From NCBI GenBank assembly GCA_029777855.1, contig JAKORL010000224.1, positions 1 through 34,972 of the forward strand: a stretch of DNA of 34,972 nucleotides, read 5' to 3'. Made by a program: the position numbers and the translations under genes. The DNA is from Pseudomonadota bacterium. Its GTDB lineage: Bacteria > Pseudomonadota > Gammaproteobacteria > JAIEPX01. Below, one piece after another: positions 8,070 through 16,695 of the stretch. Within the stretch, counting starts at the first letter, position 1; each line of letters begins with the position of its first letter. A model generated the notes under the pieces. That model was not told where the DNA came from. It saw only the letters and a program-made list of their open reading frames with translations, and did not search any database.

Positions 8070-10223
8070 ATGCAAAAGAGTAGGCACAAAGAGCTTGAGA
8101 CCTTAGAAAAAGAACTCGACAGCAACTATCGCGATCCAGCATTTTCACTCGCTTTCATATCCTACACATATGAAGGCTTCGGTGTTGGCTTCAGTAATAT
8201 TGCTGCCGCAGCTGCTTATGGTCTTCGAATACCGCTGGTACCAGTTTATCTGGTAGGGATCTTTGTAGGCGTTAGCTACCTTCTCGTCGAAATCAGATCA
8301 ACCCTCAACGATCTAGAATTGCAGCAGCGCCGACTACAAGAATTAGAACGTAAAATGATTACAAGCAACTACTGCACCTACCTGTCTTTTACTATCCCCT
8401 ACTTTGAAGATAATAAAAAAGTAATTGATATTACAACCCTGCTGCGAACTCATAATGTTGAAGAAATTACTCATTGTCTTGGACATTATTATCAACAAGT
8501 TAAACAGAAACTCGAACAACATTCAAAATTATCCTCAGTGCAAAAACGCTCGCTTCTTGATGAGCTTAATTTAAAATATGTCTCAGAAGTGAGTCAATTT
8601 AAAAATCCTTCGCTAGTCCAGATATTCAATAAGGCGTGCGGAACGGATTTTTTTATACCTCCTCCAGAAATACCACAGACACGATGGCAACGATTTTTAA
8701 CTAATCTGCGAAAATATTATAAATCTTCACTCACGGGTGCTGCTACGGCAGGTGGTGTCACTATTTTTATTTTAACCACAGCACTGACAACCTCCACTGT
8801 CACCGCTCTGTTTCCTTGGAGTCTACTGGGAATCTCTTTGATAACCATTCTTGGTGCCGTTGTAGGCTACAAAATCGATAAATATTTAGATCGAAAACGA
8901 AAACATAAAAACAATCTTAAAGCTACAGCGAGCTTTCATTTAACTCTCAAAAATCAACATCGTGTTGCTGAATTATTTCGAAGTACAATTCAGATGCTAA
9001 ATGAGCTTGAATTACACTCCAACGAAGCCGCATCAAATGAGCCAGGCTTAGGAGCTCCAGCTGAAAAGGATAATCCTGCAGAAAAACAAAAACTATCTGA
9101 CAAGGATTATTGTGAAGTAGCAGAATTACGAAGTCGTTCACATACCTACCGACGCGCATCAGATTTTATCTTACCCACACTATTATTGGCACGAGGTGGA
9201 TTTGCAGCAATTTCAAGTCTTTTTGCTGGTATCAGTTTCGCCGGATTAGTGTTACCGCTCACACCAGTATTTATTACTGGTGGGTGTTTGTTGCTCTTGC
9301 ACATTATTTTCAAAATTTGGAACAACTGGGTAAAACATCAAAGTGAATTTCAAGCGATGAATGCGCTTAATCTGAGTATTTCTGCAGAAAAAGTTCACTA
9401 CTGGCAATCGAAAGCTCCTAATATTAATGTAGAGCAAGAAATAAAAGAAAAAACGGCCCTGCAAATTCTAGAGGATTTAAAAGCCGATTACGAACAGTTT
9501 AAAACCTTACTGAAACGATACAAAGAATCCGATAAAAAAGATCAAAAAAAATACGATGAATTAAACAAAATACATCAGGAATTATTGACACTATTTAGCG
9601 CATACTCCGAGAGCGTAAATAGTGAAGAAGTTGCAAAAAGATTAGCCACCACAGCCTGCTACGTACCAATGAGTTCGGCTACGACTAAAAAAATTATTAC
9701 ATTCTACGATAATGTGAATTATTTTTTCTCACCCATCCTTCATTTTATTGCATTTAATTTTAAAGATGTTATCCAAGGTATTGCCTTTGGTTTTGGTCTT
9801 TCACTCACGATATTTTTGATTCTGGGAATTACATCCATCGTCGCCATCGAAGCTGGGCTTATTTTGGGATTAACATCCCTCGCCGGTGTCGCAATGAAAG
9901 TTGCCATACGCTATGGAATCAAAGCCTATAGAAATGATCATTTAGCTACCATTGAAACCGCCGGAAAATCCATCGAAGACAAAGAATCACTCTGGGATTG
10001 CCGTGTAGAAACAAAAATTGCAACTGAACGCGCACAATCTATCATTGACCAACCGAAATACTCCTCACCAGCCGAAGAAAACGTATTTATCAAAGAACCC
10101 TCCTGGTCTCCAAGTATTACGTTCCCCAAATCTCGTCCACCGCTCCAATGGTATCACTCAGATTCGAAAAATACTCCAAGAGATGATTCCTATTCACCCT
10201 CTCCTCGGGATTTTGTGTGCTAG
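8070..10223 (+). CDS. large membrane/coiled-coil protein with duplicated architecture, function unknown
   Basis: I do not recognise this 717-residue protein. Four long hydrophobic stretches, each big enough for a membrane hairpin, lie at ~28-73, ~219-268, ~365-415 and ~565-618. Between them are charged helical, probably coiled-coil, segments (~74-100, ~275-315, ~455-515). The protein looks like two copies of one unit: GLRIPLVPVYLVG (51-63) matches GLVLPLTPVFITG (392-404), a shift of 341 residues, and hairpins 2 and 4 are placed alike. There is no signal peptide. The C-terminal ~100 residues are hydrophilic and rich in Pro and Ser. The 684-residue protein encoded at 23244 has the same layout. 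Before the ATG at 8070 there is no clear Shine-Dalgarno, so the start is less certain than the frame. A secreted effector or a membrane-shaping protein is possible but unproven. Confidence 0.85.
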   Translation: MQKSRHKELETLEKELDSNYRDPAFSLAFISYTYEGFGVGFSNIAAAAAYGLRIPLVPVYLVGIFVGVSYLLVEIRSTLNDLELQQRRLQELERKMITSNYCTYLSFTIPYFEDNKKVIDITTLLRTHNVEEITHCLGHYYQQVKQKLEQHSKLSSVQKRSLLDELNLKYVSEVSQFKNPSLVQIFNKACGTDFFIPPPEIPQTRWQRFLTNLRKYYKSSLTGAATAGGVTIFILTTALTTSTVTALFPWSLLGISLITILGAVVGYKIDKYLDRKRKHKNNLKATASFHLTLKNQHRVAELFRSTIQMLNELELHSNEAASNEPGLGAPAEKDNPAEKQKLSDKDYCEVAELRSRSHTYRRASDFILPTLLLARGGFAAISSLFAGISFAGLVLPLTPVFITGGCLLLLHIIFKIWNNWVKHQSEFQAMNALNLSISAEKVHYWQSKAPNINVEQEIKEKTALQILEDLKADYEQFKTLLKRYKESDKKDQKKYDELNKIHQELLTLFSAYSESVNSEEVAKRLATTACYVPMSSATTKKIITFYDNVNYFFSPILHFIAFNFKDVIQGIAFGFGLSLTIFLILGITSIVAIEAGLILGLTSLAGVAMKVAIRYGIKAYRNDHLATIETAGKSIEDKESLWDCRVETKIATERAQSIIDQPKYSSPAEENVFIKEPSWSPSITFPKSRPPLQWYHSDSKNTPRDDSYSPSPRDFVC

Positions 10224-10225
10224 GC

Positions 10226-10253
10226 ACTTCGGCTTGTCGACTTCGGCTTGTCG
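10226..10253. repeat. 14-bp tandem duplication
   Basis: ACTTCGGCTTGTCG occurs twice back to back (10226-10239 and 10240-10253), directly after the stop of the 717-residue protein gene. It runs straight into the longer direct repeat beginning at 10245. Confidence 0.8.
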
Positions 10254-10309
10254 TCGCATCTCAAGTTGTTAGTACTTCTGTAAATTCGCTATAAAAGACC
10301 GTCATTTTT
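10245..10309 (+). repeat. direct repeat copy A (pair with 10931-10995)
   Basis: About 65 bases resembling the copy at 10931. The first 30 differ at only four positions and share TGTCGTCG and AGTTGTTAGTA; similarity continues loosely to a shared TCATTTT. The two copies bracket the small secreted-protein gene in the same orientation. Confidence 0.65.
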
Positions 10310-10458
10310 GAGCTGTATAATGCACTATTTGCATGAAATAATCAGATATTAAGGTACCCTATCAATTAAAGAGACTCGACCTAGATTAGGGGTAAAAAGT
10401 AGACAGGTGCTTATCAATGTGAATTAACAACCACACCAACTGCTTTTTTGAGATTTAA

Positions 10459-10863
10459 CTATGGCATACAGCCCGTATTGTCGAGCGCTTTATTATAATA
10501 GAAATACGGGGCATGAATGTGGATCGTACCCTCAAAACCATTGTAAGAAGCTCCATAATAATGATCTACAGGTGTTAAATTGTTTTTATTGTCCACCAAA
10601 TATGTTTCATAGGAGATTTTGTACTCTGTTTCAAACATGGTATGTCCATGATCCATTTGTTGATGATAGTCTTCACCACCCTTTACAAGCTTTTCTAGCT
10701 CAATTTGCCCAGCTTCATTCTTAATCACGAACCAAACTGGACTGACACAATGATTATGCAAATACCAATAATTCGCCGGATATCCACCATGATTCGTCGC
10801 AAAAGCGGTATTGAAAACACTACCTAGAGAGATAATTAGTATTGATTTTAATACGTTTTTCAT
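10459..10863 (-). CDS. small secreted protein, unknown function
   Basis: A 134-residue protein with a clear signal peptide: MKNVLKSILIISLG... with a likely cleavage after AFA at about residue 22. The mature part is ~112 residues, rich in Tyr and His, with only two cysteines (in HNHCVSP near its start and NTGCMP at its end) that could form one disulfide closing the chain. It is therefore likely periplasmic or exported. I do not recognise the family. The ATG is preceded by TGGAG at good spacing. It stands alone between two gaps of ~240 bases that carry copies of a direct repeat, which hints that the gene may have moved as a cassette. Confidence 0.8.
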   Translation of the reverse strand: MKNVLKSILIISLGSVFNTAFATNHGGYPANYWYLHNHCVSPVWFVIKNEAGQIELEKLVKGGEDYHQQMDHGHTMFETEYKISYETYLVDNKNNLTPVDHYYGASYNGFEGTIHIHAPYFYYNKALDNTGCMP

Positions 10864-10930
10864 TTGATTTCTCCACTAATTTACTAAGGGATTGTTAATT
10901 CTACCCTAGATCTATTAACAAAATCTTAAG

Positions 10931-10995
10931 GGCCTGTCGTCGTATCTTGAGTTGTTAGTAGTTCATCTAAAATTTTGAAAATAACCGATCATTTT
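10931..10995 (+). repeat. direct repeat copy B (pair with 10245-10309)
   Basis: Second copy of the ~65-base repeat, upstream of the secreted-protein gene. It begins GGCCTGTCGTCGTATCTTGA against GGCTTGTCGTCGCATCTCAA in copy A. The rest of the gap 10864-11108 shows nothing else that I can support. Confidence 0.65.
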
Positions 10996-11108
10996 GCATA
11001 GTCATTATGATCTAGATTTGTTTAATTAGATTATTACTCAACTGAAAAATGAATTACTTTAATATCAATTTTACTGAAGTACTAACAACTAAAGATGCGA
11101 CACCTTAT

Positions 11109-11936
11109 TTAGCCGCAGCAGCGTTCACCGATGGCAACTTCGTAGCCGCTGTATTTGCGGATATTGATCACGCCTTCGTCGAAGATGAGGTATTGGCCTT
11201 TGATGCCTTGGAGATGCCCGCCGACGGTGTCGTTGGTGTCTAAATTAAAGACTCGGAGTTTTTCGGGATATTCGATGACGGGGTACTGAAATTCGTGAAC
11301 GGTTTGGTCGGGTAAAAATTGGATGTCACCCGCTGGGAATTGTGATTGTATTGTTTCAATAATACCGGCCGCTAATTGCAGCAATCGATCGCGTTCTGCC
11401 ATTAAATCTATTTTTGGATTTTCTTGAGTGAGCATGGTGCGCCAGTTGGTTTTGTCGGCCACAAATTTTTTAAAGGCCACTTCCACCACCCCCGCTTGAT
11501 AACGGTCTTTGGTTGAAAAAATAGGCAATGCTTGAATGGCGCCTTGATCAATCCATCGGGTAGGAACTTGGGATTGTCGTGTAATCCCCACTTTTAATCC
11601 TGATGAATTGGCTAGATAAACAATATGAGGGGCAAAACAGTTTGCGTGTACCCAATCATTAGGATCACACACTGCATGATCATGGCGACATTTTTCGGGA
11701 TGAATCATGCATAAATTACATTCATTTAAGCGTCTAAAGCAGGGAAAGCAATAACCTTGTTGGAAACTTTTTTTTGTCGCTCGTCCGCATTGGACGCAAA
11801 AAATATTTCCGGTATAAGAAAAATGCACATGATGACCTATTAAGTCATTTAAAATAATAGGCTCATCATTAAGATTTAGCTCATAGCGCACGGGCTTATC
11901 ATGCACCGTGCGCAATTTGTGTAATGGACCTTTCAT
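11109..11936 (-). CDS. DUF2797 family protein, zinc-finger and GIY-YIG-like regions
   Basis: This 275-residue protein fits the DUF2797 family, whose function is not established. Residues ~45-105 hold a cysteine/histidine-rich putative metal-binding region (FCVQCGR, YCFPCFRRLNECNLC, then CRHDHAVCD). It is followed by HIVYLANSSGLKVGITRQSQ and RWIDQGA (~105-135), which resembles the core of GIY-YIG nuclease folds; whether it is catalytic is unknown. The ATG overlaps the stop of the FNT channel gene by one base (TAATG), so translation is coupled and the two are co-transcribed. The C-terminus ends GERCCG. Confidence 0.8.
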   Translation of the reverse strand: MKGPLHKLRTVHDKPVRYELNLNDEPIILNDLIGHHVHFSYTGNIFCVQCGRATKKSFQQGYCFPCFRRLNECNLCMIHPEKCRHDHAVCDPNDWVHANCFAPHIVYLANSSGLKVGITRQSQVPTRWIDQGAIQALPIFSTKDRYQAGVVEVAFKKFVADKTNWRTMLTQENPKIDLMAERDRLLQLAAGIIETIQSQFPAGDIQFLPDQTVHEFQYPVIEYPEKLRVFNLDTNDTVGGHLQGIKGQYLIFDEGVINIRKYSGYEVAIGERCCG

Positions 11937-12877
11937 TAGGAATTACTAGGCCGACGAATTTGCATTAATAGTGGTATAGAAACTAAGAATGCTCCGCCCA
12001 CGAGATTACCTAAGCTGACGGGTATTAAATGGTTAATCACAATATGCCACATACTAAGCGAAGGATCTGACATTTGTCCTACTGCAAATAATGCAACGTT
12101 AATCGGGAAGTATTGCAAATTCGCGAGAATAACAACCAGTGCGCCAAAAAATAAGCACAAGATTTTACCCATAGCAACACGATTATAGGTTGCAAAAAAT
12201 GTCGCGATACCCATTACCCAATTCGCCAGTATTCCTGAAACGAATAATGGAACCATTCCGAAAAATTGGCCATTAGGCTCAGACAAGAGTCGTAGATTAA
12301 TAAGGGATTTGACTATTGGTACAGTCGCAGCACTCGGTGTAAAATGAGTTCCTGCTATGATGAGTAAAGTTACACCCAGTAGTACACCGAAATAGTTTCC
12401 AATCCAAGCCAATATCCAAAATACAAATAATCGAATAAATCCCGATCCTACTTTCACACCGTATAAATTTGAAGGAACCAGAATATTCACTTCAGTGAAT
12501 AAAATACTATTGCTCGCTAATACCAGGAATAATCCTGCAGTAAAACCAAACGCAAGAGCAACTTGCTGCCATACTGGATTTTCAGCTACGCCAGCTAATT
12601 GAATCGCCACTAATGCTGCGACTGCCATTAATCCACCACCCAGTAATGACAATAGTAATTGAAGAATGTATGAGACGCCGCCAATGCGACGACTTCCCGC
12701 TTGAAGAATTTCATAAGCAATATTCGAACTCGGTCGACTATTACGACGATGTTGCGGCCTCCCTCCCCCACCATGAGGTCTGTAAGACGCATTTCGATCA
12801 CCACGATCACCTCGATCGCCTCGATCGCCCGGATTTCTCCGTGCAGGGTTGCCTCTATTTTGTGAAGATTGTTGCAT
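11936..12877 (-). CDS. formate/nitrite transporter (FNT) family channel with Arg-rich N-terminal tail
   Basis: Inner-membrane channel of the FocA/NirC/YfdC family, which form pentamers passing small monovalent anions. Six membrane segments follow residue ~60. Family marks are GFTAGLFLVLASNSILFTEV (TM2 broken-helix region), GILANWVMGIATFFAT and the NHLIPVSLGNLVGGAFLVS ending. Two features are unusual. First, a ~52-residue hydrophilic tail holds about 12 arginines and four GDR units encoded by short tandem DNA repeats. Second, where FocA has the central pore His (EHxxAN) this protein appears to have QY, with the Asn kept, so conduction may differ. The exact subfamily and substrate are not assignable; the YfdC-like branch is plausible. 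Start supported by AAGGAA. The oxidoreductase gene ends 61 bases upstream on the same strand. Confidence 0.85.
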   Translation of the reverse strand: MQQSSQNRGNPARRNPGDRGDRGDRGDRNASYRPHGGGGRPQHRRNSRPSSNIAYEILQAGSRRIGGVSYILQLLLSLLGGGLMAVAALVAIQLAGVAENPVWQQVALAFGFTAGLFLVLASNSILFTEVNILVPSNLYGVKVGSGFIRLFVFWILAWIGNYFGVLLGVTLLIIAGTHFTPSAATVPIVKSLINLRLLSEPNGQFFGMVPLFVSGILANWVMGIATFFATYNRVAMGKILCLFFGALVVILANLQYFPINVALFAVGQMSDPSLSMWHIVINHLIPVSLGNLVGGAFLVSIPLLMQIRRPSNS

Positions 12878-12938
12878 GTATCATTTCCTTAAAAAGTTAA
12901 TCAGTCATCCCTTCCTATTTGGAATCACTGATACATAG

Positions 12939-15900
12939 TTACACCCGTTCGACGTTATATTCCGCAAATAAATAATCCAACCAAAGATTCGATAAAATTT
13001 CTTGCGTGCTGTTTTGCGCCAATCGTTCACTCAAATTATCAAGATCAACGATATCCAACGGCTGATCTTGCCATGAGCACGCATAAACGGCTTTGGTTCT
13101 TTGCCCCGTCAACGGATTCACTTGCCATTGTAAACATTGGGCGCAAACGCCTTTAAGCATACACTGCATTGGGCCATAAATTGAAGCAATAAATTGAGTT
13201 TCCGGTCTAAAAAATGGTTTTAAATCGTTACGACGCGCATTTTGAATCATTTTTACTAATTTTTTTGTACCTATGATCAACACACGATTAACATCATGAA
13301 ATTCGAACCCCAAAGGTTTTTCAGGGAGCAATTGCCCCTTCGCATACTGAACTAATAGGGTTAAAAAATCTCCCGTGGCACTCACATCGTGAGAGCGTCT
13401 TGCCGGTATAGGATCGCCCTGCTCTGTAATCCAGACTATTGCATCTGCCGCAGCCTCTAACTCATCTTGACAATACACTTCCTGCTTGTTGCGAAATCCT
13501 GCAATATAAATGACTCGATGACCTGCCGCGCGTAAAGCAGGTCCTACGGCCTGAATATGAGCCGCTCCCATTCTTCCACCGATTACCATGACTGTTCCTA
13601 CATCCTTGGGTATTTCAGTGCGTACCCCAGTCGGTCCCATGATGGAAATAGCATCACCCACTTTGAAAGTCGCAAATAATCGTGAACTTGCACCTTGCTC
13701 AAGTACCATCAAAGCAATTTTTCCTGTTTCTTTATCCACGTTGGCGCCAATCATGGCCATCGCTTCCGATTGCAATCGTGTGCCTCCTACAAACGGTGCG
13801 GTCGTCTCAAAATTTTGAACACGGTAAAATTGGCCGGGTTTAAAATTTCGAGCAGCCATCGGTGCAATAATATCGACTTCAATGACGCTGGAAGTATGAC
13901 GCTGCACTTTTGACACAGTGGCAGTAAATAACCGATCAATATTTTTTGAAAACTGTTCATAATCATCATAATCAGATTTAAGTTTAATTTTTGATTCTAA
14001 TGAACTGATTATTCTAGGATAAATTCGACTCGCTGAAGCGATAGCTTTAACCACACTGCCATGAAATACAGGATGAGTATCACCTAAAAATGACACTCGA
14101 TAACCTTCGTCTTGATAGCTGGTAAACGCTCCAAAGGTTTTTGTTTTAACATGCGCTTCAGAGGGTTCACCTGCATCGTGTAAATGCCCGTGTTCGTCTT
14201 CAGAATAAGCGCGATATTCCATGCCTTCACGGTGAAATGTCCCTCGATGCTCAAATTCATACGCAATATTGGGTTTAGCGCCGGTTGCAACAAAAATAGA
14301 ACGTGCGGGCAATACAATTTCTTCTGAATTTTCAACAGCTTGCTCACACACCAGCGCACTAACATGCCCCACTGAATCTAAACGAGCCGCCACAGGAATT
14401 AATGACTCAGCATAATAAATACCCTCTTCAAGGGCTTTTTCTACTTCTTCATGATTACGTCTATAGGCAGGAGAATCTTGTAGCTTGCGTCGATAAACGA
14501 TCGTTACCCCACCCCACTGACGAATCAAACGAATAAAATCGGGCGCACGTCCTTCTTGTTTTGCTTTTTCACGTTCCACCCTTACTTCTCTTCCGTGCTC
14601 TAGAAATTCATCCAAAATCCTCGAATCCATTTCTGGAAAATGTTGATCTACTGCCTCTTGCCCCTGTTTTTGAACGAGCACTTCGTAACGCCACAGAATT
14701 TTTTCGACCTGTGTAATGTAGTAGGCCTGAACTTCAGTTGCCGTATCAACGCCCGTCAAGCCACCCCCTATCACAACCGCAGGCAATCGGACTTGTAAAT
14801 TCGCTAAACTGGATTTTTTTGCAGCGCCAGTTAACTGCAATGCCATCAAAAAGTCATTGGCTTGACGCATGCCTGGAGCCATACTGCCTGGAATGTTGAG
14901 TTCCCTAGGGAGTCCCGCCCCTACGGCAACAGCCAAATGGTCACAGCCCAAATCCCACACATCTTCAACGGTGAAAGTCCCACCAAAACGAACGCCCCCG
15001 TACACAGAAAAATAAGGGCGCCGTAATAAACACAAATAAATTAATTTGAGGAAATTCTTATCCCAACGCACTGTGATGCCATATTCCGCAACGCCTCCAA
15101 ATCCCGACATAATTCTTTCTGATAGATCTTCTTTTATGTTATTAAAATCATGTATCGGTTGGGTTAGCGTCTCTTTATCAACAGGTTCAATTTTTAATCC
15201 GTCAACACCAATAACTGCGCAACCCTCCATCGTCAAATGATGCGCCAACGTAAAGCCTGCAGGCCCCATGCCCATCACCATAATTTTTAAACCATTATAC
15301 GGCTTCATCACCCACTGCGTTTTTCGCAACGGATTCCAACGCGTCAACAAATCATAGATTTCAACACCCCAGGGCAAGGATAAAACATCTTTCAACACTC
15401 GCGTTTCAATTTGGGGGATATTGACCGGATCTTGTTTTTGATAAATACAGGCCTTCATACAATCATTACAAATACGATGCCCCGTGGCCGGACACATGGG
15501 ATTATCCACCATCACCATCGCCAACGCCCCTAATACATCACCGTCTCGATAAAGGGTATGCATCTCAGAAATTTTTTCTTCCAGTGGACAGCCCGTCATG
15601 AATTCATCCAGAGGATTTTTCTTTAATCCTAATTCTGGCTCACGTTTTTTGACTGGAAATCCTTGCGAACAAAAATCGCCCTCATTGTCGTGACAATAAA
15701 CACAATAATGAACTTCATTAAGGCCTTGCCTTTGAGACATTCCAGGATCAGTGAGGGAGAAACCATCGCGCTGACGCCTATGCGACTCGGGCCCTTGAAC
15801 ACGACGATAAGGATCTTCTTCTGTCTGATCGAGCTCGACAAGATTTTGATAATCTAATTTTTCCGGTAATTGAAAGCTTACCCATCCTTTGACAGCGTGT

Positions 15901-16424
15901 TGACCTTCTTCCGTTGATAAAGCCAACACACACCAATCCACTACTTTCCCTAATTCGGGAGATTCATTTTTTAATAGACCAATAGCAAATTCCGCGACAG
16001 CCCATTCCTGATCGATTTTACTTGCGACTTTATCTGTAATCCATTGATTTAATTCATAAAATGATCCATCAATATTATGATTGGCGATTTTTCGTTTTGC
16101 CATGCGAAGCACGATATTCTCTTTGAATTGAAAAATAACGCTGTCTCTGAGAATCCCTGATTTTAGTTTTTGTACGGGTTGATCGATATTAAAAAAGGAG
16201 GATAAAAATAAACTAAGCTGCTCTGCTACGGAAATCAGTAGCTGACTGGTTTCTTCTCTCGAAAAAGGTCGAGATTGGATACGATAATCCTTTAAGTTCT
16301 GATAAAGTTCAGTATCTTGTGCTTTAACAGCGGCAAGAAAATCTCCATCGAGACGCGCTAAATGATCCGCATCAAATAATTGCGCATACTCATAGTCTGA
16401 AAATTGTAATTTCGTTGGGGCCAT
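12939..16424 (-). CDS. multidomain FAD/Fe-S pyridine-nucleotide oxidoreductase, NfnL-NfnS (GltD-PyrK)-like single chain
   Basis: About 1,161 residues. The first ~220 have no recognised domain. Cys motifs follow: CVYCHDNEGDFC (~240-252) and CPATGHRICNDCMKAC (~308-323), the latter the [4Fe-4S] motif of GltD/NfnB proteins. Next is a two-dinucleotide-fold oxidoreductase: GMGPAGF near 385, VIGGGLTGVDTATE near 550 and the FVATGAKPN closing motif near 710. From ~850 there is a ferredoxin-reductase-like module (FKPGQFYRV, then GRMGAAHIQAV near 945) ending in a PyrK-like [2Fe-2S] motif CMLKGVCAQC near 1089 with a further Cys downstream. This order matches the two subunits of NfnAB transhydrogenase joined in one chain, so NAD(P)H/ferredoxin electron transfer is inferred. 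ATG 16424 is chosen; an in-frame GTG lies one codon upstream. Physiological partners are unknown. Confidence 0.85.
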   Translation of the reverse strand: MAPTKLQFSDYEYAQLFDADHLARLDGDFLAAVKAQDTELYQNLKDYRIQSRPFSREETSQLLISVAEQLSLFLSSFFNIDQPVQKLKSGILRDSVIFQFKENIVLRMAKRKIANHNIDGSFYELNQWITDKVASKIDQEWAVAEFAIGLLKNESPELGKVVDWCVLALSTEEGQHAVKGWVSFQLPEKLDYQNLVELDQTEEDPYRRVQGPESHRRQRDGFSLTDPGMSQRQGLNEVHYCVYCHDNEGDFCSQGFPVKKREPELGLKKNPLDEFMTGCPLEEKISEMHTLYRDGDVLGALAMVMVDNPMCPATGHRICNDCMKACIYQKQDPVNIPQIETRVLKDVLSLPWGVEIYDLLTRWNPLRKTQWVMKPYNGLKIMVMGMGPAGFTLAHHLTMEGCAVIGVDGLKIEPVDKETLTQPIHDFNNIKEDLSERIMSGFGGVAEYGITVRWDKNFLKLIYLCLLRRPYFSVYGGVRFGGTFTVEDVWDLGCDHLAVAVGAGLPRELNIPGSMAPGMRQANDFLMALQLTGAAKKSSLANLQVRLPAVVIGGGLTGVDTATEVQAYYITQVEKILWRYEVLVQKQGQEAVDQHFPEMDSRILDEFLEHGREVRVEREKAKQEGRAPDFIRLIRQWGGVTIVYRRKLQDSPAYRRNHEEVEKALEEGIYYAESLIPVAARLDSVGHVSALVCEQAVENSEEIVLPARSIFVATGAKPNIAYEFEHRGTFHREGMEYRAYSEDEHGHLHDAGEPSEAHVKTKTFGAFTSYQDEGYRVSFLGDTHPVFHGSVVKAIASASRIYPRIISSLESKIKLKSDYDDYEQFSKNIDRLFTATVSKVQRHTSSVIEVDIIAPMAARNFKPGQFYRVQNFETTAPFVGGTRLQSEAMAMIGANVDKETGKIALMVLEQGASSRLFATFKVGDAISIMGPTGVRTEIPKDVGTVMVIGGRMGAAHIQAVGPALRAAGHRVIYIAGFRNKQEVYCQDELEAAADAIVWITEQGDPIPARRSHDVSATGDFLTLLVQYAKGQLLPEKPLGFEFHDVNRVLIIGTKKLVKMIQNARRNDLKPFFRPETQFIASIYGPMQCMLKGVCAQCLQWQVNPLTGQRTKAVYACSWQDQPLDIVDLDNLSERLAQNSTQEILSNLWLDYLFAEYNVERV

Positions 16425-16495
16425 CACTTTATCTTTGGCATAAAAGTCGCTATTCTACGCTACAATAAGGTTCACTGCTACAGAGGAATACATTG

Positions 16496-16681
16496 ATGAT
16501 TCGTCGTAAAATTGTTGGATATGTCAGCGAAATTGACAAAATGCTGAAGACTTTTAATCAAACTCATCCCAAATCTGAGTCTCAGCTTGCAGAGATTAAA
16601 AAGTACGAAAGAATCTATAAGTTGCGTGACGAAGCTGCCGAGGAAAAGAGAGAACAACCTAATCAATCTACAACTCTATAA
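16496..16681 (+). CDS. small basic protein, 61 residues, unknown function
   Basis: An ORF of 61 residues beginning MIRRKIVGYVSEIDKML, with a charged helical middle (QLAEIKKYERIYKLRDEA). It has GAGGA eight bases before the ATG at 16496; an in-frame TTG one codon earlier is less likely. No signal peptide or membrane segment. It is divergent from the oxidoreductase and ends 14 bases before the lipoprotein ATG, so the two are probably co-transcribed. The sequence looks like a real soluble protein rather than a shadow ORF, but I cannot name a family. Confidence 0.65.
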   Translation: MIRRKIVGYVSEIDKMLKTFNQTHPKSESQLAEIKKYERIYKLRDEAAEEKREQPNQSTTL

Positions 16682-16695
16682 CTCGAGCTTGACTT

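Noticed and set aside
11049..11243. Plus-strand ORF of 64 codons over the end of the DUF2797 gene
   Set aside because: Antisense shadow of a well-supported gene; most of its length lies opposite that coding sequence.
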